Source: Alteromonas sp. 1_MG-2023 (GTDB lineage Bacteria; Pseudomonadota; Gammaproteobacteria; Enterobacterales; Alteromonadaceae). Taken from it: 64,000 nt of DNA. Every line of letters starts with the position of its first letter. The stretch's first letter is position 1. The notes under the pieces are model-generated. The model made no database searches. It saw nothing but the letters and a program-made list of their open reading frames with translations, and was not told the origin of the DNA. A program made the translations under genes and the position numbers. The DNA lies in NCBI RefSeq assembly GCF_030547075.1, contig NZ_JAUOQH010000015.1, positions 46,093 through 110,092 of the forward strand. The letters are read 5' to 3'. Shown here one piece after another: positions 1 to 9,288 of the stretch.

Positions 1-616
1 AGTAATGTTCAGTTACTAGCGCTATATCATCAGGATGCATATGAATTTGGTAACGGGTTTGATTTACCGGTAACGCCTTCATTCCTTCGCTAAGCGCTTG
101 TAAGATCACTTGAGAGTTCGTAGTGACTTCAGTTTTAATTACTGATTTAGCAAGGGTTACTGCAAGCTTTACAAGCTGATCACGGGTTTCATCGTTAGCT
201 TGTGATAAGGGTGCGTGAAGTTTTTCGATAAGCTGCTGCCATACCTCTACTTGCGTAGCAATAAGGCCTTTCCCTTCTTCTAAGCCTTGTTCGAGGCCTT
301 CGGCTTGGCCCGATTCACGCCCCTCACTTAGTCCTTGTTCTATTCCTTCAGCTTTACCCTCTTCATAGCCTTGCGTCTTACCTTGCGCGTAGCCTTCATC
401 GTGGGCAGCTTGTTGGATAGCTTCAATTTCCAATGCGGTAGGAGGGAGGATTTCAACTTCTTCCTCTTCAGGCGGCTCATATTTCCAATCTGAGCGGAAA
501 TTTAGCGCGTTGGTTTTTTCTTTGTCTTGCGGTGTTTCAGCTTGTTCAACGAACGGCAAATCCCAAGGCTTTGCTTCGTTTTGTTCGTCTTCACTGAAAC
601 CGTTATTTGATGACAT
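1..616 (-). CDS. fliH: Flagellar export ATPase regulator FliH (partial, 3' end outside window)
   Basis: FliH binds the export ATPase FliI and docks it at the flagellar export gate on the cytoplasmic side of the C ring. The ATG at 616 opens a frame of 205 codons that runs off the left edge. Residues about 20-75 are acidic and proline-rich. They are followed by a run of GxxxG-type steps (EGYAQGK, GYEEGK, EGIEQGL, EGRESGQ, EGLEQGL), which is the hallmark glycine helix of FliH, and then the start of the conserved C-terminal domain. It lies about 100 bp downstream of fliG in the fliEFGH order. There is no stop or frameshift in the visible part. Confidence 0.92.
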   Translation of the reverse strand, partial: MSSNNGFSEDEQNEAKPWDLPFVEQAETPQDKEKTNALNFRSDWKYEPPEEEEVEILPPTALEIEAIQQAAHDEGYAQGKTQGYEEGKAEGIEQGLSEGRESGQAEGLEQGLEEGKGLIATQVEVWQQLIEKLHAPLSQANDETRDQLVKLAVTLAKSVIKTEVTTNSQVILQALSEGMKALPVNQTRYQIHMHPDDIALVTEHY

Positions 617-717
617 CAATCTACCCAGGTAAGGTTTAAGAGGCCGTTGCTAAGCTAAACACAGAACAGTTCAGCAACGACCTATTTTAATCACAATGGC
701 GAATGTAACATGAAGGG

Positions 718-1758
718 TTATAAGAACTCTTCACCGCCTCCACCGCCCAGCATAATTTCACCTGAGTCAGAAAGTCTTCTGGCAACAGACAGAATTTCTT
801 TCTGCGCGGTTTCAACTTCAGATATACGTACAGGCCCCAAGGCTTCAAGATCATCGTTAAGCATTTCTGCCGCACGCTTCGACATGTTTTTCATGATCTT
901 ATTCTTAAGCTCTTCGTCCGCACCTTTAATCGACTTAAGCAACGCGTCTTGTTGCACTTCGCGCAAGATAGCTTGAATACCTTTGTCGTCTACATCGACT
1001 AAGTTGTCGAATACAAACATAAGATCTTGAATTTGCTGACTCATCTCTTCGTCTTGTTCACGGATAGCATCCATCAACTGACCTTCAATGGCAGTATCAA
1101 GGTAGTTCATAATATTCGCAGCAGATTTCAGGCCGCCCATTTTAGCCGCTTGTGTACCCGCTTGACCGGCGAACTGTTTCTCCATGATTTCGTTAAGCTC
1201 TTGCAGTGCTGCAGGCTGAACTTCTTCAAGATTCGCAATACGCATAAGTAAGTCTAAACGCACTTTTTCTGGGAACTGCGCCAATATCTCGGCACTCTGT
1301 TCAGGCTCTAAGTACGACAACACAATGGTTTGAATCTGAGGGTGTTCGTTTCGGATAATGCTGGCTACCTGTTTCGAGTCCATCCACTTTAAGGAGTCGA
1401 GACCTTTAGCCCCACTTCCCATTAGAATTTGGTCGATTAAGTTAGCCGCTTTATCTTCACCAAGTGCAGCCGTAAGCGCACGCTTAACAAAGTCTTGGCT
1501 TTGGAAACCAATGGTACTGTAGTTTTGTATTTCTTCGATGAAATGCTTATGCACAGACGTGATTTTTGTCTGTGTCATATCATCCACTTTCGCCATCTCA
1601 GAGCCCAGCTTTTGAACTTGCTTTGGCTCAAGATGTTTTAAAATTTGTGCAGCATCTTCTTCAGACAAACTCAGTAGCAAAATAGCGGCTTTTTCTACCC
1701 CTTCTAGCTTACTGACGTCGTAAGACGCTTCTTCAGTAGTGGCAAGTTCTTCAGCCAT
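718..1758 (-). CDS. fliG: Flagellar motor switch protein FliG
   Basis: FliG is the C-ring protein that carries the torque-generating face towards the stator and anchors to the MS ring through FliF. The product is 346 aa, a normal length. The EHPQ motif of the middle domain is at residues 138-141. The C-terminal third has the charged torque helix (region LREVQQDALLKSIKGADEEL), and the tail is glycine/glutamate-rich. It starts 13 nt after the fliF stop, so the two are almost certainly cotranscribed. No missing residues are apparent. Confidence 0.97.
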   Translation of the reverse strand: MAEELATTEEASYDVSKLEGVEKAAILLLSLSEEDAAQILKHLEPKQVQKLGSEMAKVDDMTQTKITSVHKHFIEEIQNYSTIGFQSQDFVKRALTAALGEDKAANLIDQILMGSGAKGLDSLKWMDSKQVASIIRNEHPQIQTIVLSYLEPEQSAEILAQFPEKVRLDLLMRIANLEEVQPAALQELNEIMEKQFAGQAGTQAAKMGGLKSAANIMNYLDTAIEGQLMDAIREQDEEMSQQIQDLMFVFDNLVDVDDKGIQAILREVQQDALLKSIKGADEELKNKIMKNMSKRAAEMLNDDLEALGPVRISEVETAQKEILSVARRLSDSGEIMLGGGGGEEFL

Positions 1759-1771
1759 AATACGCTCTCGC

Positions 1772-3466
1772 TTACTCGTCGTGCATCAACCAGCCCTTAA
1801 CAACTTGGGCTGATAATTCAGGTTCATTGGCAACAAGTGCCCGCACTGCTTTTAATACATCTTCATCTTTATGTAAATCTGGCAGCATTAATGAGCCATC
1901 TGCCGCAAACCCTACCTGACCTTCATCGAAGTCAGTAGACAGCATACTGATGGTTTCATCGCCAAGATCTAAGCCTTCGTCTGCATCAAAATCATCCGCT
2001 TCTTTCGACTCATCTGGGTTAATCAAACGGCGTAGCATTGGTCTAATTACAAAGATAATCAGCACGATGATAACCAAGCCACCAATGACTAGCTTGAGTA
2101 TAGGCAAAAATGCTGGCTGTTCCCATATTGGCGCGTCTTCAATTACACCGTCATCCATTCGAGTGAATGGAACACTAACCACTTCTAATGAGTCGCCTCG
2201 AGTTACATCAAATCCAACACCACCTTGTAACAAACGGCGAATATTCAATAACGCTTCTTGATTACGCGGCTCTGTAGAGGTAGTGCCATCTTCACCAGCA
2301 ACTTGCAGATAGTCTACTGCCACCGATACACTCAATCGGCGAATTACGCCACTTTGCTTTTTGGTATGACTGATAGTGGTATCAAGCTCGTAGTTTCGAG
2401 TAGAAACTTTCGATGTGCTACCTGGCATTGTCGCTTGCCCACCCGCTTGTGCATTTTCAGGTATATTTGAATCTAGCGGAGGCTGATTAGATAGCGCGCC
2501 TGGAATGCCCATAGCACCGCCACCCACACTGTTTTGTTCGTTGATCATTTCGCTACGAACAGCCGGTAAGTCAGGGTTATAACTACGCTGAGTTTGTTCA
2601 AGCGCTGTAAAATCCATGCTCACGTCTGCTTGCGCGGTGTAATTACCTATACCTAGAACTGGGATAAGAATGGCATCAATTTTTTCTAGGTATTCTTGTT
2701 CACGCTGGCGTTCAATTTCATATTCTTTGCGGGCGCGGGCGCTTAATGAGTCTTGTGAACCCGAGTTTAGTAATCGGCCATTGCTATCAGTAACCGTTAC
2801 CGCAGATGGCTCCATGTTTTGTACCGCTGACGCCACGATATCAATAACTGAGTCAACTTCTTCTCCGGCAATCACTTTACCGCGCTTAGCAGTAAGAACC
2901 ACGGTAGCAGAGGCTTTTTTCTCTCGGCGAGCGAACACGTTTTCTTTTGGCATGGCCAACAGAACCCGGGCTTTTTGAATACTGGAGATATCTTCGATGG
3001 TCGCGGCTATTTGTTGTTCACGAGCGTGTTTCAAACGTTCCATCTCTACTCGCTGACTAACGCCGAACCCCATGTCTTGCATGATAATATCGGTGCCTGG
3101 ATCAGAAGAGCTCGATAAACCTTCTCGCGTCATACCTAAGCGAATCGTTTGAAACTCATCACTTCTAACGTATACCGTATTTCCTTCTAAGCGATATTCA
3201 ATTTGATTTGCATCCATGTAATCCAAGGTTTCAATAAGCTCTTGGGTTTCCATTTTTGCCAAAGGACGAAAATCCGGCTCTTGCGACCAAATTAAAATAA
3301 AGACTGCAATGGCAACACAGATAACCAGTACCACCACTAACGCCATCTGGCGCATCATGTCTGCACTGCCTAAAGTATCCATAAATCCAGATTTATTCTC
3401 AGGCTCGTTATCGTTCCCCATGGAAGGATCGTTAACGGTTAAATTGGTGCCTGTTGCTTCAGCCAT
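1772..3466 (-). CDS. fliF: Flagellar MS-ring protein FliF
   Basis: FliF forms the MS ring in the inner membrane, the base on which rod, C ring and export gate are built. The product is 564 aa. A first membrane segment lies at about residues 41-60, followed by the large periplasmic ring-building region, a second membrane segment at about 452-474, and an acidic cytoplasmic tail of about 85 residues ending in the FliG-binding segment (LKAVRALVANEPELSAQVVKGW). It lies 12 nt after fliE and 13 nt before fliG. The ATG start at 3466 is preceded by a GGAG-like site. Confidence 0.97.
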   Translation of the reverse strand: MAEATGTNLTVNDPSMGNDNEPENKSGFMDTLGSADMMRQMALVVVLVICVAIAVFILIWSQEPDFRPLAKMETQELIETLDYMDANQIEYRLEGNTVYVRSDEFQTIRLGMTREGLSSSSDPGTDIIMQDMGFGVSQRVEMERLKHAREQQIAATIEDISSIQKARVLLAMPKENVFARREKKASATVVLTAKRGKVIAGEEVDSVIDIVASAVQNMEPSAVTVTDSNGRLLNSGSQDSLSARARKEYEIERQREQEYLEKIDAILIPVLGIGNYTAQADVSMDFTALEQTQRSYNPDLPAVRSEMINEQNSVGGGAMGIPGALSNQPPLDSNIPENAQAGGQATMPGSTSKVSTRNYELDTTISHTKKQSGVIRRLSVSVAVDYLQVAGEDGTTSTEPRNQEALLNIRRLLQGGVGFDVTRGDSLEVVSVPFTRMDDGVIEDAPIWEQPAFLPILKLVIGGLVIIVLIIFVIRPMLRRLINPDESKEADDFDADEGLDLGDETISMLSTDFDEGQVGFAADGSLMLPDLHKDEDVLKAVRALVANEPELSAQVVKGWLMHDE

Positions 3467-3478
3467 AACTTACTCCAA

Positions 3479-3808
3479 CTACACCGGCATGTTCATAATG
3501 GTTTTATACGCTTCAAGCACTTTATTTCGCACTTGAACTGTGGCCTCAAAGGCTATTCCTGCTTTTTCTTTGGTAAGCATAACTTCAGCTAAACTCAAGG
3601 AATTATCACCCATTTCAAATCGTTGTTGTAAATCTTTAGAATCTAATTGCATGCCATTAACCCCATCTACCGCTTGCTTAAGCATGGTAGAAAAATCACT
3701 CGCTGAGGGATTAATCTCACTTGAGGGTTGAAGTTCGTTTGAAGGCATACGAGTTTGCCCAATCATGCTTTGCATTTCTTGGTATAAACTATTGGCTTTA
3801 ACGTCCAT
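3479..3808 (-). CDS. fliE: Flagellar hook-basal body protein FliE
   Basis: FliE is the small protein that joins the MS ring to the rod. I choose the ATG at 3808 (109 aa). An upstream in-frame GTG at 3814 would overlap the Shine-Dalgarno sequence AAGGAG (3819-3814), while the ATG lies 5 nt after it. The C-terminal half (MLTKEKAGIAFEATVQVRNK and on to the end) matches the conserved FliE segment. It is the first gene of the fliEFGH operon. A sigma-54 promoter lies about 80 nt upstream (3887-3902). Confidence 0.95.
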   Translation of the reverse strand: MDVKANSLYQEMQSMIGQTRMPSNELQPSSEINPSASDFSTMLKQAVDGVNGMQLDSKDLQQRFEMGDNSLSLAEVMLTKEKAGIAFEATVQVRNKVLEAYKTIMNMPV

Positions 3809-3886
3809 AACCACTCCTTAGATATCGTTGAGAAATTGCCGTACAACGACAATGAGCTTTAATTACTGATGTGTATACTCATACTA

Positions 3887-3902
3887 AGCAAGGGGCAAGC
3901 CA
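3887..3902 (-). promoter_or_regulatory. Sigma-54 promoter of fliE operon
   Basis: The minus strand reads TGGCTTGCCCCTTGCT. The GG and GC doublets are spaced exactly as in the -24/-12 consensus TGGCAC(G)-N4-TTGC. It lies about 80 nt upstream of the fliE ATG. In Vibrio and Pseudomonas this operon is activated by FlrC/FleR with sigma-54, and the activator gene is next door. Confidence 0.85.
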
Positions 3903-4031
3903 ACTTTAAAAGCAATCAATAAACAACGAATAAACAATGAGTTACATAATTCAGTAAAGGGATAGCCAATTTTATGACAGAGAGGAAAAGATTGCGTCAA
4001 GAAAGCGAAATTGTTGAACTAAAACTAAAAC

Positions 4032-4053
4032 GCGCCAGTAAGGGTACTGGCGC
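4032..4053 (-). terminator. Terminator after flrC
   Basis: This is a perfect 9-bp stem (GCGCCAGTA / TACTGGCGC) with a 4-nt loop. On the minus strand it is followed by GTTTTAGTTTTAG. It lies about 108 nt after the flrC stop and separates the regulators from the fliE operon. Confidence 0.8.
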
Positions 4054-4057
4054 TGTC

Positions 4058-4081
4058 AAATTAGCTGTTAAATTAGCTGTT
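4058..4081. repeat. 12-bp tandem direct repeat
   Basis: AAATTAGCTGTT occurs twice in immediate succession, followed by a third partial start (AAAT). It sits just beside the flrC terminator. No function is evident; it could be slippage. Confidence 0.6.
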
Positions 4082-4160
4082 AAATCGATAGGTTAATGCC
4101 ACTAACGTAGAAAGAAACGTCCTACCGTTTGCGCATATCAAAGAAAACGCCCTCATTATA

Positions 4161-5501
4161 CTAGGCTGGAAGTTCGATACCATCTTCACGCATTCTAGCT
4201 AGTTTATAACGGAGGGTTCGAGGGCTAATACCCAGCTTTTCAGCCACATCTTTACGTTTACCGTTACACAGCGTAAGTGTATCTAGAATAATTTGGTGTT
4301 CTTGCTGGCGAAGCTCCGACCCAAGACGACTATTGTCTTCAGATTCCTCCTGCCTTACTTCCATCTCGTCATGTACCGCCATATCAATCATCAAATCACC
4401 AGACTCAATACTGCCGTCTTCACACAATATAAGTGCCCGCTGAATCACGTTTTCAAGTTCACGTACATTGCCCGGCCAAGTGTATTGCGCCAATTTATTT
4501 CGTGCCGCTGCACTGAGACGTACATTACCTAAGCCTTGCACACTAGTGTGACGATTAATAAGGTGTTCAGCGAGGGGCACAATATCGCCTGGACGCTCTG
4601 CAAGCGGGCGCCATGTGATAGGAAAAACATTTAAGCGGTAATATAAATCTTCTCGGAAGTTTCCAAGCTCTACCGCTTTACGTAAATCACGGTTACTGGT
4701 TGCAATAACACGTACGTCTAGCTTAATGGTTTTGCGACCGCCTAGTCGTTCCACTTCACGCTCTTGAATAACACGAAGCAGCTTCGCCTGAAGCGCTAAA
4801 TCCATTTCCGTAATTTCATCTAATAGCAGTGTACCGCCCTGGGCTTGCTCAAACTTACCTGGGCAAGCTTGAATAGCGCCAGTAAACGCGCCTTTTTCAT
4901 AACCAAATAAAGTGGCTTCAAGCATGTTTTCAGGAATAGCCGCACAGTTAATTGCCACAAAAGGTGCATCTGCGCGAGAAGACTGGTCGTGTATATAGCG
5001 AGAAAGTACTTCCTTACCAGAACCACTTGGCCCAAGCACCATGACGGTTGCTTCTGATTTCGCCACTTTTCTTGATAATTCGAGTAATTTTAAACTTGAA
5101 GGGTCAGCCACAATAGGCGTGCAAGATTCTACTTTTTGAGCAGGCGCATAACGCCCAACAAGGTTAAGTAGCACTTCAGGAGCGAAAGGCTTAGACAGAT
5201 AATCTGTCGCGCCGTCTCGCATCGCCTGCACGGCGTCATCAATAGTGGCATACGCTGTCATTAATAATACAGGTAGCTGAGGGTATTTCGCTTTGATGCT
5301 TTTTAGCAAAGCAAGACCGCTCATTTCACCCATTTGGATGTCACTCACCACCAAATCTATTTTGCGTCCCGCTAACACCATCAGCGCCGCTTCGGCACAA
5401 TCAGCATCTACAACATCGTAATCGCCCAGCAACAAAGTGTCGTACAACGCTTCGCGTAACCCAGCATCGTCTTCCACGATAAGAATAGTTGTTTTAGACA
5501 T
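4161..5501 (-). CDS. flrC: Sigma-54 response regulator FlrC (FleR)
   Basis: This is an NtrC-type activator of hook and basal-body (class III) flagellar operons. I choose the ATG at 5501 (446 aa), with AGGAG about 9 nt upstream; a TTG at 5519 is less likely. From the ATG, a receiver domain (phospho-acceptor Asp about residue 54, in VVSDIQMGEMSG) is followed by an AAA+ domain with Walker A GPSGSGKE, the sigma-54 contact loop GAFTGA, Walker B LLLDEI, and a C-terminal Fis-type helix-turn-helix (DVAEKLGISPRTLRYKLARM). It starts 18 nt after flrB, its presumed kinase. Confidence 0.95.
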   Translation of the reverse strand: MSKTTILIVEDDAGLREALYDTLLLGDYDVVDADCAEAALMVLAGRKIDLVVSDIQMGEMSGLALLKSIKAKYPQLPVLLMTAYATIDDAVQAMRDGATDYLSKPFAPEVLLNLVGRYAPAQKVESCTPIVADPSSLKLLELSRKVAKSEATVMVLGPSGSGKEVLSRYIHDQSSRADAPFVAINCAAIPENMLEATLFGYEKGAFTGAIQACPGKFEQAQGGTLLLDEITEMDLALQAKLLRVIQEREVERLGGRKTIKLDVRVIATSNRDLRKAVELGNFREDLYYRLNVFPITWRPLAERPGDIVPLAEHLINRHTSVQGLGNVRLSAAARNKLAQYTWPGNVRELENVIQRALILCEDGSIESGDLMIDMAVHDEMEVRQEESEDNSRLGSELRQQEHQIILDTLTLCNGKRKDVAEKLGISPRTLRYKLARMREDGIELPA

Positions 5502-5519
5502 TTCTAAATCTCCTAGCAA

Positions 5520-6683
5520 TTAAGCGACATTTGTTTGAGGCTTACTGTGTTGCCCAACAGCATGAGTATTACAAGGCAATGAAAACGTAAAGCAGGCACC
5601 ACCTTCATTAAGGTTAACCACGCTAAGCGAACCGTTATGTGCTTTAGCCACCGACTTAACAACGGCTAACCCAAGCCCTGTACCATGAGTTTTGGTGGTA
5701 AAAAACGGTTCGAAAATTTTGTTAACTAAGGTTGTCGGTACACCAGGCCCTTGATCGTTAACACAAATTAGTACGCTATCGTTATGTACTGCCGCATTAA
5801 CCGATACCGTGTAGCCTTTTGGCGTAACCTGACTGGCATTTTGAATAAGATTCAACAGGGCACCCTGCAACGCGGTCAGGTTACCGGTGATGATCTCGTC
5901 GGTTGAATCGAAACCATTGAATACAATTTTCTGCGCATTTTGCGATGTGATAGTTTGGCCGTTCGGCTCTATAGCTTCACGCAAACTGTTAAGCGATAAA
6001 CCATTAACCACTTGTTGTTCGCCAGATTTAGCAAACAGCAGCATGTCATTAACTTGGCTTTCTAATTCTTTAAGTCTGTCTGTCATCTTATGAGCAAATT
6101 GCTCGGCAGCATGCTGGGGTAAATCTTTTCGGGTAAGGTTTGATGCGTAAAGCATGGCAGCGGACAAAGGCGTACGAATTTGATGTGCAAGCGATGCCAC
6201 CATTTTTCCTAGTGATGATAGACGCTGCATGTGACTGACACTGGCTTGAAGCCGGCGGGTTTCAGTCAAATCTGTAATGACAATAAGCTGACCCGGCTCG
6301 TCTTCTAATGGCGTGATAGAGAGCTTAACGCGACGACCATCGACCAAAGATACTTCATGACCATCATCTGCCCGCGGATTAAATGAGCGAGAAATGATGC
6401 TACGCCATACTTGTTCTTCTAGCGGCTCACCAAGCAATGCTTTAGCTAAGTCATTGGCTTGACGTACAACCCCTTTACCGTCAATTACGATGACGCCAGC
6501 TGGCATGACCTGAAGCAAGTTTTCCAAACGACTGGCTTGGCGACGAAGTGAGTTCACTTCTGCTTCACTTGCATATGATGGCGACGTAGCCTCAAGCGCA
6601 TGCTCGACACTAGGTACATCAAAAGATGAAGTAAATTGGTCAGAAGACGAAGTACTGCTGTCGTGTGTGCTATCAAATATCAT
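5520..6683 (-). CDS. flrB: Flagellar sensor histidine kinase FlrB (FleS)
   Basis: This is a cytoplasmic histidine kinase that phosphorylates FlrC. The product is 387 aa with no membrane segment. Order of domains: a PAS-like domain (about 50-140), the H-box with His167 in SLAHQIRTPL, the N-box (NLIQNASQ, about 278-285), G1 (NDQGPGV) and G2 (GTGLGL, 334-339). The first 45 residues are Ser/Thr-rich and look disordered. It is the first gene of flrBC and has a sigma-54 promoter at 6730-6745, as expected for a FlrA target. Confidence 0.95.
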   Translation of the reverse strand: MIFDSTHDSSTSSSDQFTSSFDVPSVEHALEATSPSYASEAEVNSLRRQASRLENLLQVMPAGVIVIDGKGVVRQANDLAKALLGEPLEEQVWRSIISRSFNPRADDGHEVSLVDGRRVKLSITPLEDEPGQLIVITDLTETRRLQASVSHMQRLSSLGKMVASLAHQIRTPLSAAMLYASNLTRKDLPQHAAEQFAHKMTDRLKELESQVNDMLLFAKSGEQQVVNGLSLNSLREAIEPNGQTITSQNAQKIVFNGFDSTDEIITGNLTALQGALLNLIQNASQVTPKGYTVSVNAAVHNDSVLICVNDQGPGVPTTLVNKIFEPFFTTKTHGTGLGLAVVKSVAKAHNGSLSVVNLNEGGACFTFSLPCNTHAVGQHSKPQTNVA

Positions 6684-6729
6684 ATGGCTCTCGTCAATTT
6701 AAAGACGGTTTGTGTATATGATTTTATAT

Positions 6730-6745
6730 AGCAGAAGGCATGCCA
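6730..6745 (-). promoter_or_regulatory. Sigma-54 promoter of flrBC
   Basis: The minus strand reads TGGCATGCCTTCTGCT, with exact GG-N10-GC spacing and a full TGGCA. It lies 47 nt upstream of the flrB ATG and downstream of flrA. This is the site expected for FlrA-dependent transcription in the Vibrio-type hierarchy. Confidence 0.85.
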
Positions 6746-6797
6746 GTTTTTTAAATGATACTTATCAGATAGTTACATTTAATTCGGAAAGAAACTT

Positions 6798-6817
6798 AAC
6801 GTCAATTACCTGACGTT
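6798..6817 (-). terminator. Possible weak terminator or operator after flrA
   Basis: This is an inverted repeat, AACGTCA / TGACGTT with a 6-nt loop, that overlaps the flrA stop codon. On the minus strand it is followed by a T-rich but broken tract (AAGTTTCTTTCC). It could be a weak terminator or a protein-binding palindrome; I cannot decide which. Confidence 0.35.
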
Positions 6818-8267
6818 AAACTTCTTCCATACGCTGAATTTCGTACTTACGCATTTTTTCAACTAGAGTGGTTCTTCGCATTCCGAGCTTATCTGCAGCG
6901 CGAGCGACTACCCACTCTTGCTGTTCTAAGGCTTGGCGAATGAGAGTGATCTCTAGCTCAGAAAGATACTCTTTTAGATTAACCCCTTCTTCAGGAAGTG
7001 AGGAAGAAACCGGCAAGCTAGACTCTTCTTCTGGTTCATCGTACGGGTCTTGTGAGGCTGATTCTGCGAAAAGCGCATTAAACGCGTCTCGCTCCAGCAA
7101 TTCTTCAGGGTAATCTGGCTCATAAGCTTGAATTTCACCGTACTGGTATTTTTCAGGCAGGTCGGCCACATCAACAATTTGGCCAGGGTATAGAATACTT
7201 AATCGCTCAACTAAGTTTGATAGTTCACGAACATTTCCCGCCCAGTTATGTTCCATTAACGATGCGATGGCGCGCTCGGTGAAACGAACGCTATCTACGC
7301 CATCACCTTGAATACGGCTGTTGAGTTCTTGCAACAGTAATGGGATGTCGTCTTTTCGTTGACGCAATGCAGGGCTATCAATAGGGAATACGTTCAAGCG
7401 GTAGTACAAATCTTCACGAAACTTATCTTCTTGAATCATGGTTTCTAGATGACGATGGGTTGCAGCAATGATACGAACATTACACTGTAGAGGCTTACTG
7501 CCCCCTACCCGCTCGTATATGCGCTCTTGCAGCACCCGAAGCAGCTTAACCTGCATCTGCAACGGCATGTCGCCAATTTCATCTAGAAATAATGTTCCGC
7601 CTTCGGCTAACTCGAAACGGCCTTTACGAGCACTTATAGCACCAGTAAACGCCCCTTTTTCGTGACCAAACAGCTCACTTTCAAGAAGTTCGCCAGGAAT
7701 AGCACCACAGTTAACAGGAATAAAGGGGCCATCTTTACGTTCTGACAAAAAATGCACGTTCCGGGCAACCACTTCTTTACCTGTACCGGATTCACCCAAA
7801 ATAAGTACCGTTGCCTCTGTAGGAGCCACTTGCTCTACTAAACGGCGTACTATTTGAATTTCGTCACTTTTACCTACCAAACTTCTGAACAGACGAGTTT
7901 TAGAACCACCAGCACGGGTTTTCCCTGGCTTTCTACGACTGTATTCTTGGCAGCGATGGATAGATTGCGTTAACACCGGATAAGTTAGCGGTAATGTAAC
8001 AACGCTGACTAAATTGCACGACGCAGCAACTTCGCCATTTGAATGTAAAATAGCGACGAACGGTATGTGTGGAAAACGAGCAACCAGTGAATTAACCACT
8101 GATGGTGATGCGTACTCTATCAGCACCGCATCTGCGCCCTTTTCTTTCAGGTAACTTTCACAGTCAGAAAGCATTCGTGACTGACACGACTCTCCCAAAA
8201 AGGTGACTATGGTTTCTAAGCTATGAATTAGTTCCTGGTTATCACTAACCAGCAAGATATCCTTCAT
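6816..8267 (-). CDS. flrA: Master flagellar regulator FlrA (FleQ-type)
   Basis: FlrA is the top sigma-54-dependent activator of the polar flagellar cascade. The ATG at 8267 (483 aa) follows GGGGA by a normal spacing; a TTG one codon upstream is in frame. The N-terminal FleQ-type domain (1-120) lacks the phospho-acceptor Asp at the usual place (LIEYASPS). It is followed by [11 protein letters not shown] at about residues 124-134, which matches the LFRSLVG c-di-GMP-binding motif known from Pseudomonas FleQ. The AAA+ domain has [14 protein letters not shown] and FLDEIGDMP. The C-terminal helix-turn-helix is [19 protein letters not shown]. By inference c-di-GMP represses flagellar activation here. 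Confidence 0.95.
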   Translation of the reverse strand: MKDILLVSDNQELIHSLETIVTFLGESCQSRMLSDCESYLKEKGADAVLIEYASPSVVNSLVARFPHIPFVAILHSNGEVAASCNLVSVVTLPLTYPVLTQSIHRCQEYSRRKPGKTRAGGSKTRLFRSLVGKSDEIQIVRRLVEQVAPTEATVLILGESGTGKEVVARNVHFLSERKDGPFIPVNCGAIPGELLESELFGHEKGAFTGAISARKGRFELAEGGTLFLDEIGDMPLQMQVKLLRVLQERIYERVGGSKPLQCNVRIIAATHRHLETMIQEDKFREDLYYRLNVFPIDSPALRQRKDDIPLLLQELNSRIQGDGVDSVRFTERAIASLMEHNWAGNVRELSNLVERLSILYPGQIVDVADLPEKYQYGEIQAYEPDYPEELLERDAFNALFAESASQDPYDEPEEESSLPVSSSLPEEGVNLKEYLSELEITLIRQALEQQEWVVARAADKLGMRRTTLVEKMRKYEIQRMEEV

Positions 8268-8370
8268 CAATTCCCCAAGAACGCTTTGTTATTATTTACA
8301 GTTTAGCGCATTTGCAAATTGTAACGACAAAAGATCGCAGCGCAACTGGTGATTTTGGAAATATTGATAT

Positions 8371-8397
8371 AAAAAAAGCAGGTTACCCTGCTTTTTT
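8371..8397 (-). terminator. Terminator after the flagellin-like gene
   Basis: The stem GCAGG / CCTGC with a GTAA-type loop is flanked by seven A on one side and six T on the other, so it can work in both directions. It lies about 26 nt after the stop of the flagellin-like gene and isolates it from flrA. Confidence 0.85.
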
Positions 8398-8422
8398 CCA
8401 GTCATTTGCTAAAATTTAATAT

Positions 8423-9220
8423 TTAATTTAGTAACGCCAAAACCTGCCCTTGCTGCTGATTTGCTTGGGCTTGAACTGTTAAGGCTGCTTGTCCTTGCAC
8501 ATCATTTGCAGCTTGTTGAGAACTTGCTTGTGCATAATCTAAATCTTGAATTCTACTACGCGCTTCTGCAGCATTTACATTAGACTGGGTTAAATTTCGA
8601 GCAGTACTAGCCAAACTATTCTGTGTTGCTCCTAAATCGCCCCGAGCACCACCTACTATTTCAATTGCTTCATCGGTTGCGCTTAATGCATCTTCGATAC
8701 TAGTTCCAGATGTTAAATCGATAGATAAAACACTGGCTAATTGGCTTCCAATATCTTGGGTTTGAATGTCGACAGAATTTCCGCTATTCGCACCAACTTG
8801 AAAGCTTAACGATTCATTACCAGATAGTAATGGCTTACCAGCGAAATTGGTTTGCTCAATAGTTAAATTAATATTGTCTTGAAGCTGCGTAATTTCAGAC
8901 TGCAAAGCTTGACGGTCGCCATCGCTTAAAACGCCATTACCAGACTGAATAGTAAGTTCACGTATACGGTTCACATCATCGTTGATGTTACTTAACCCGC
9001 CCTCAGCGACTTGCGCCAAAGAAATACCGTCGTAAACGTTATTCACCGCCTGGCGGTTACCCTCTACTTCGGAAGTGAGGCGGTCGATAATTTGCTGGGC
9101 TGCAGCGCCGTCGGCCGCATTGTTAATTTCTTTTCCGGATGCGAGCTTTTCAAACAAGGATTCTTGTTTTTCTTGTACTTGCTGAAGAAGTGAAGAAACG
9201 CCGCTATTTTCAATTTGCAT
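8423..9220 (-). CDS. Atypical flagellin-like protein
   Basis: 265 aa with the coiled-coil D0/D1 design of flagellin at both ends: ASGKEINNAADGAAAQQI and RIRELTIQSGNGVL at the N side, GARGDLGATQNSLASTARNL and a QANQQQGQVLALLN end at the C side. It lacks the usual NTNxSSLNAQR opening of the three flagellins further right and is only distantly similar to them. GGAG lies 7 nt before the ATG. It stands alone between terminators, next to flrA, and has an extended -10 sigma-70-like promoter instead of a sigma-28 site. It could be a minor or specialised filament protein, or a flagellin-family protein with another use. Confidence 0.8.
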   Translation of the reverse strand: MQIENSGVSSLLQQVQEKQESLFEKLASGKEINNAADGAAAQQIIDRLTSEVEGNRQAVNNVYDGISLAQVAEGGLSNINDDVNRIRELTIQSGNGVLSDGDRQALQSEITQLQDNINLTIEQTNFAGKPLLSGNESLSFQVGANSGNSVDIQTQDIGSQLASVLSIDLTSGTSIEDALSATDEAIEIVGGARGDLGATQNSLASTARNLTQSNVNAAEARSRIQDLDYAQASSQQAANDVQGQAALTVQAQANQQQGQVLALLN

Positions 9221-9249
9221 AATGAAAACTCCGTTAAAAATTTAGTCAA

Positions 9250-9278
9250 ATTATAGCACATTGCTGTTCATGATCTAA
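9250..9278 (-). promoter_or_regulatory. Sigma-70-like extended -10 promoter of the flagellin-like gene
   Basis: The minus strand carries TTAGAT, a 17-nt spacer, then TGC-TATAAT, i.e. a consensus -10 with the TG extension, about 30 nt before the start codon. No sigma-28 or sigma-54 signature was found on this strand upstream of the gene. Confidence 0.55.
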
Positions 9279-9288
9279 CCAGCAATAA

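Larger units (their letters stand above)
3809..4160. other. Intergenic region between flrC and fliE
   Basis: This 352-bp gap between flrC (which ends at 4161) and fliE holds no convincing gene. It contains the sigma-54 promoter of fliE (3887-3902), a strong terminator hairpin after flrC (4032-4053) and a short 12-bp tandem repeat (4058-4081). The rest looks like ordinary spacer. Confidence 0.8.

Noticed and set aside
3809..3814. GTG at 3814 as the fliE start
   Set aside because: It overlaps the Shine-Dalgarno sequence itself; the ATG at 3808 has correct spacing.
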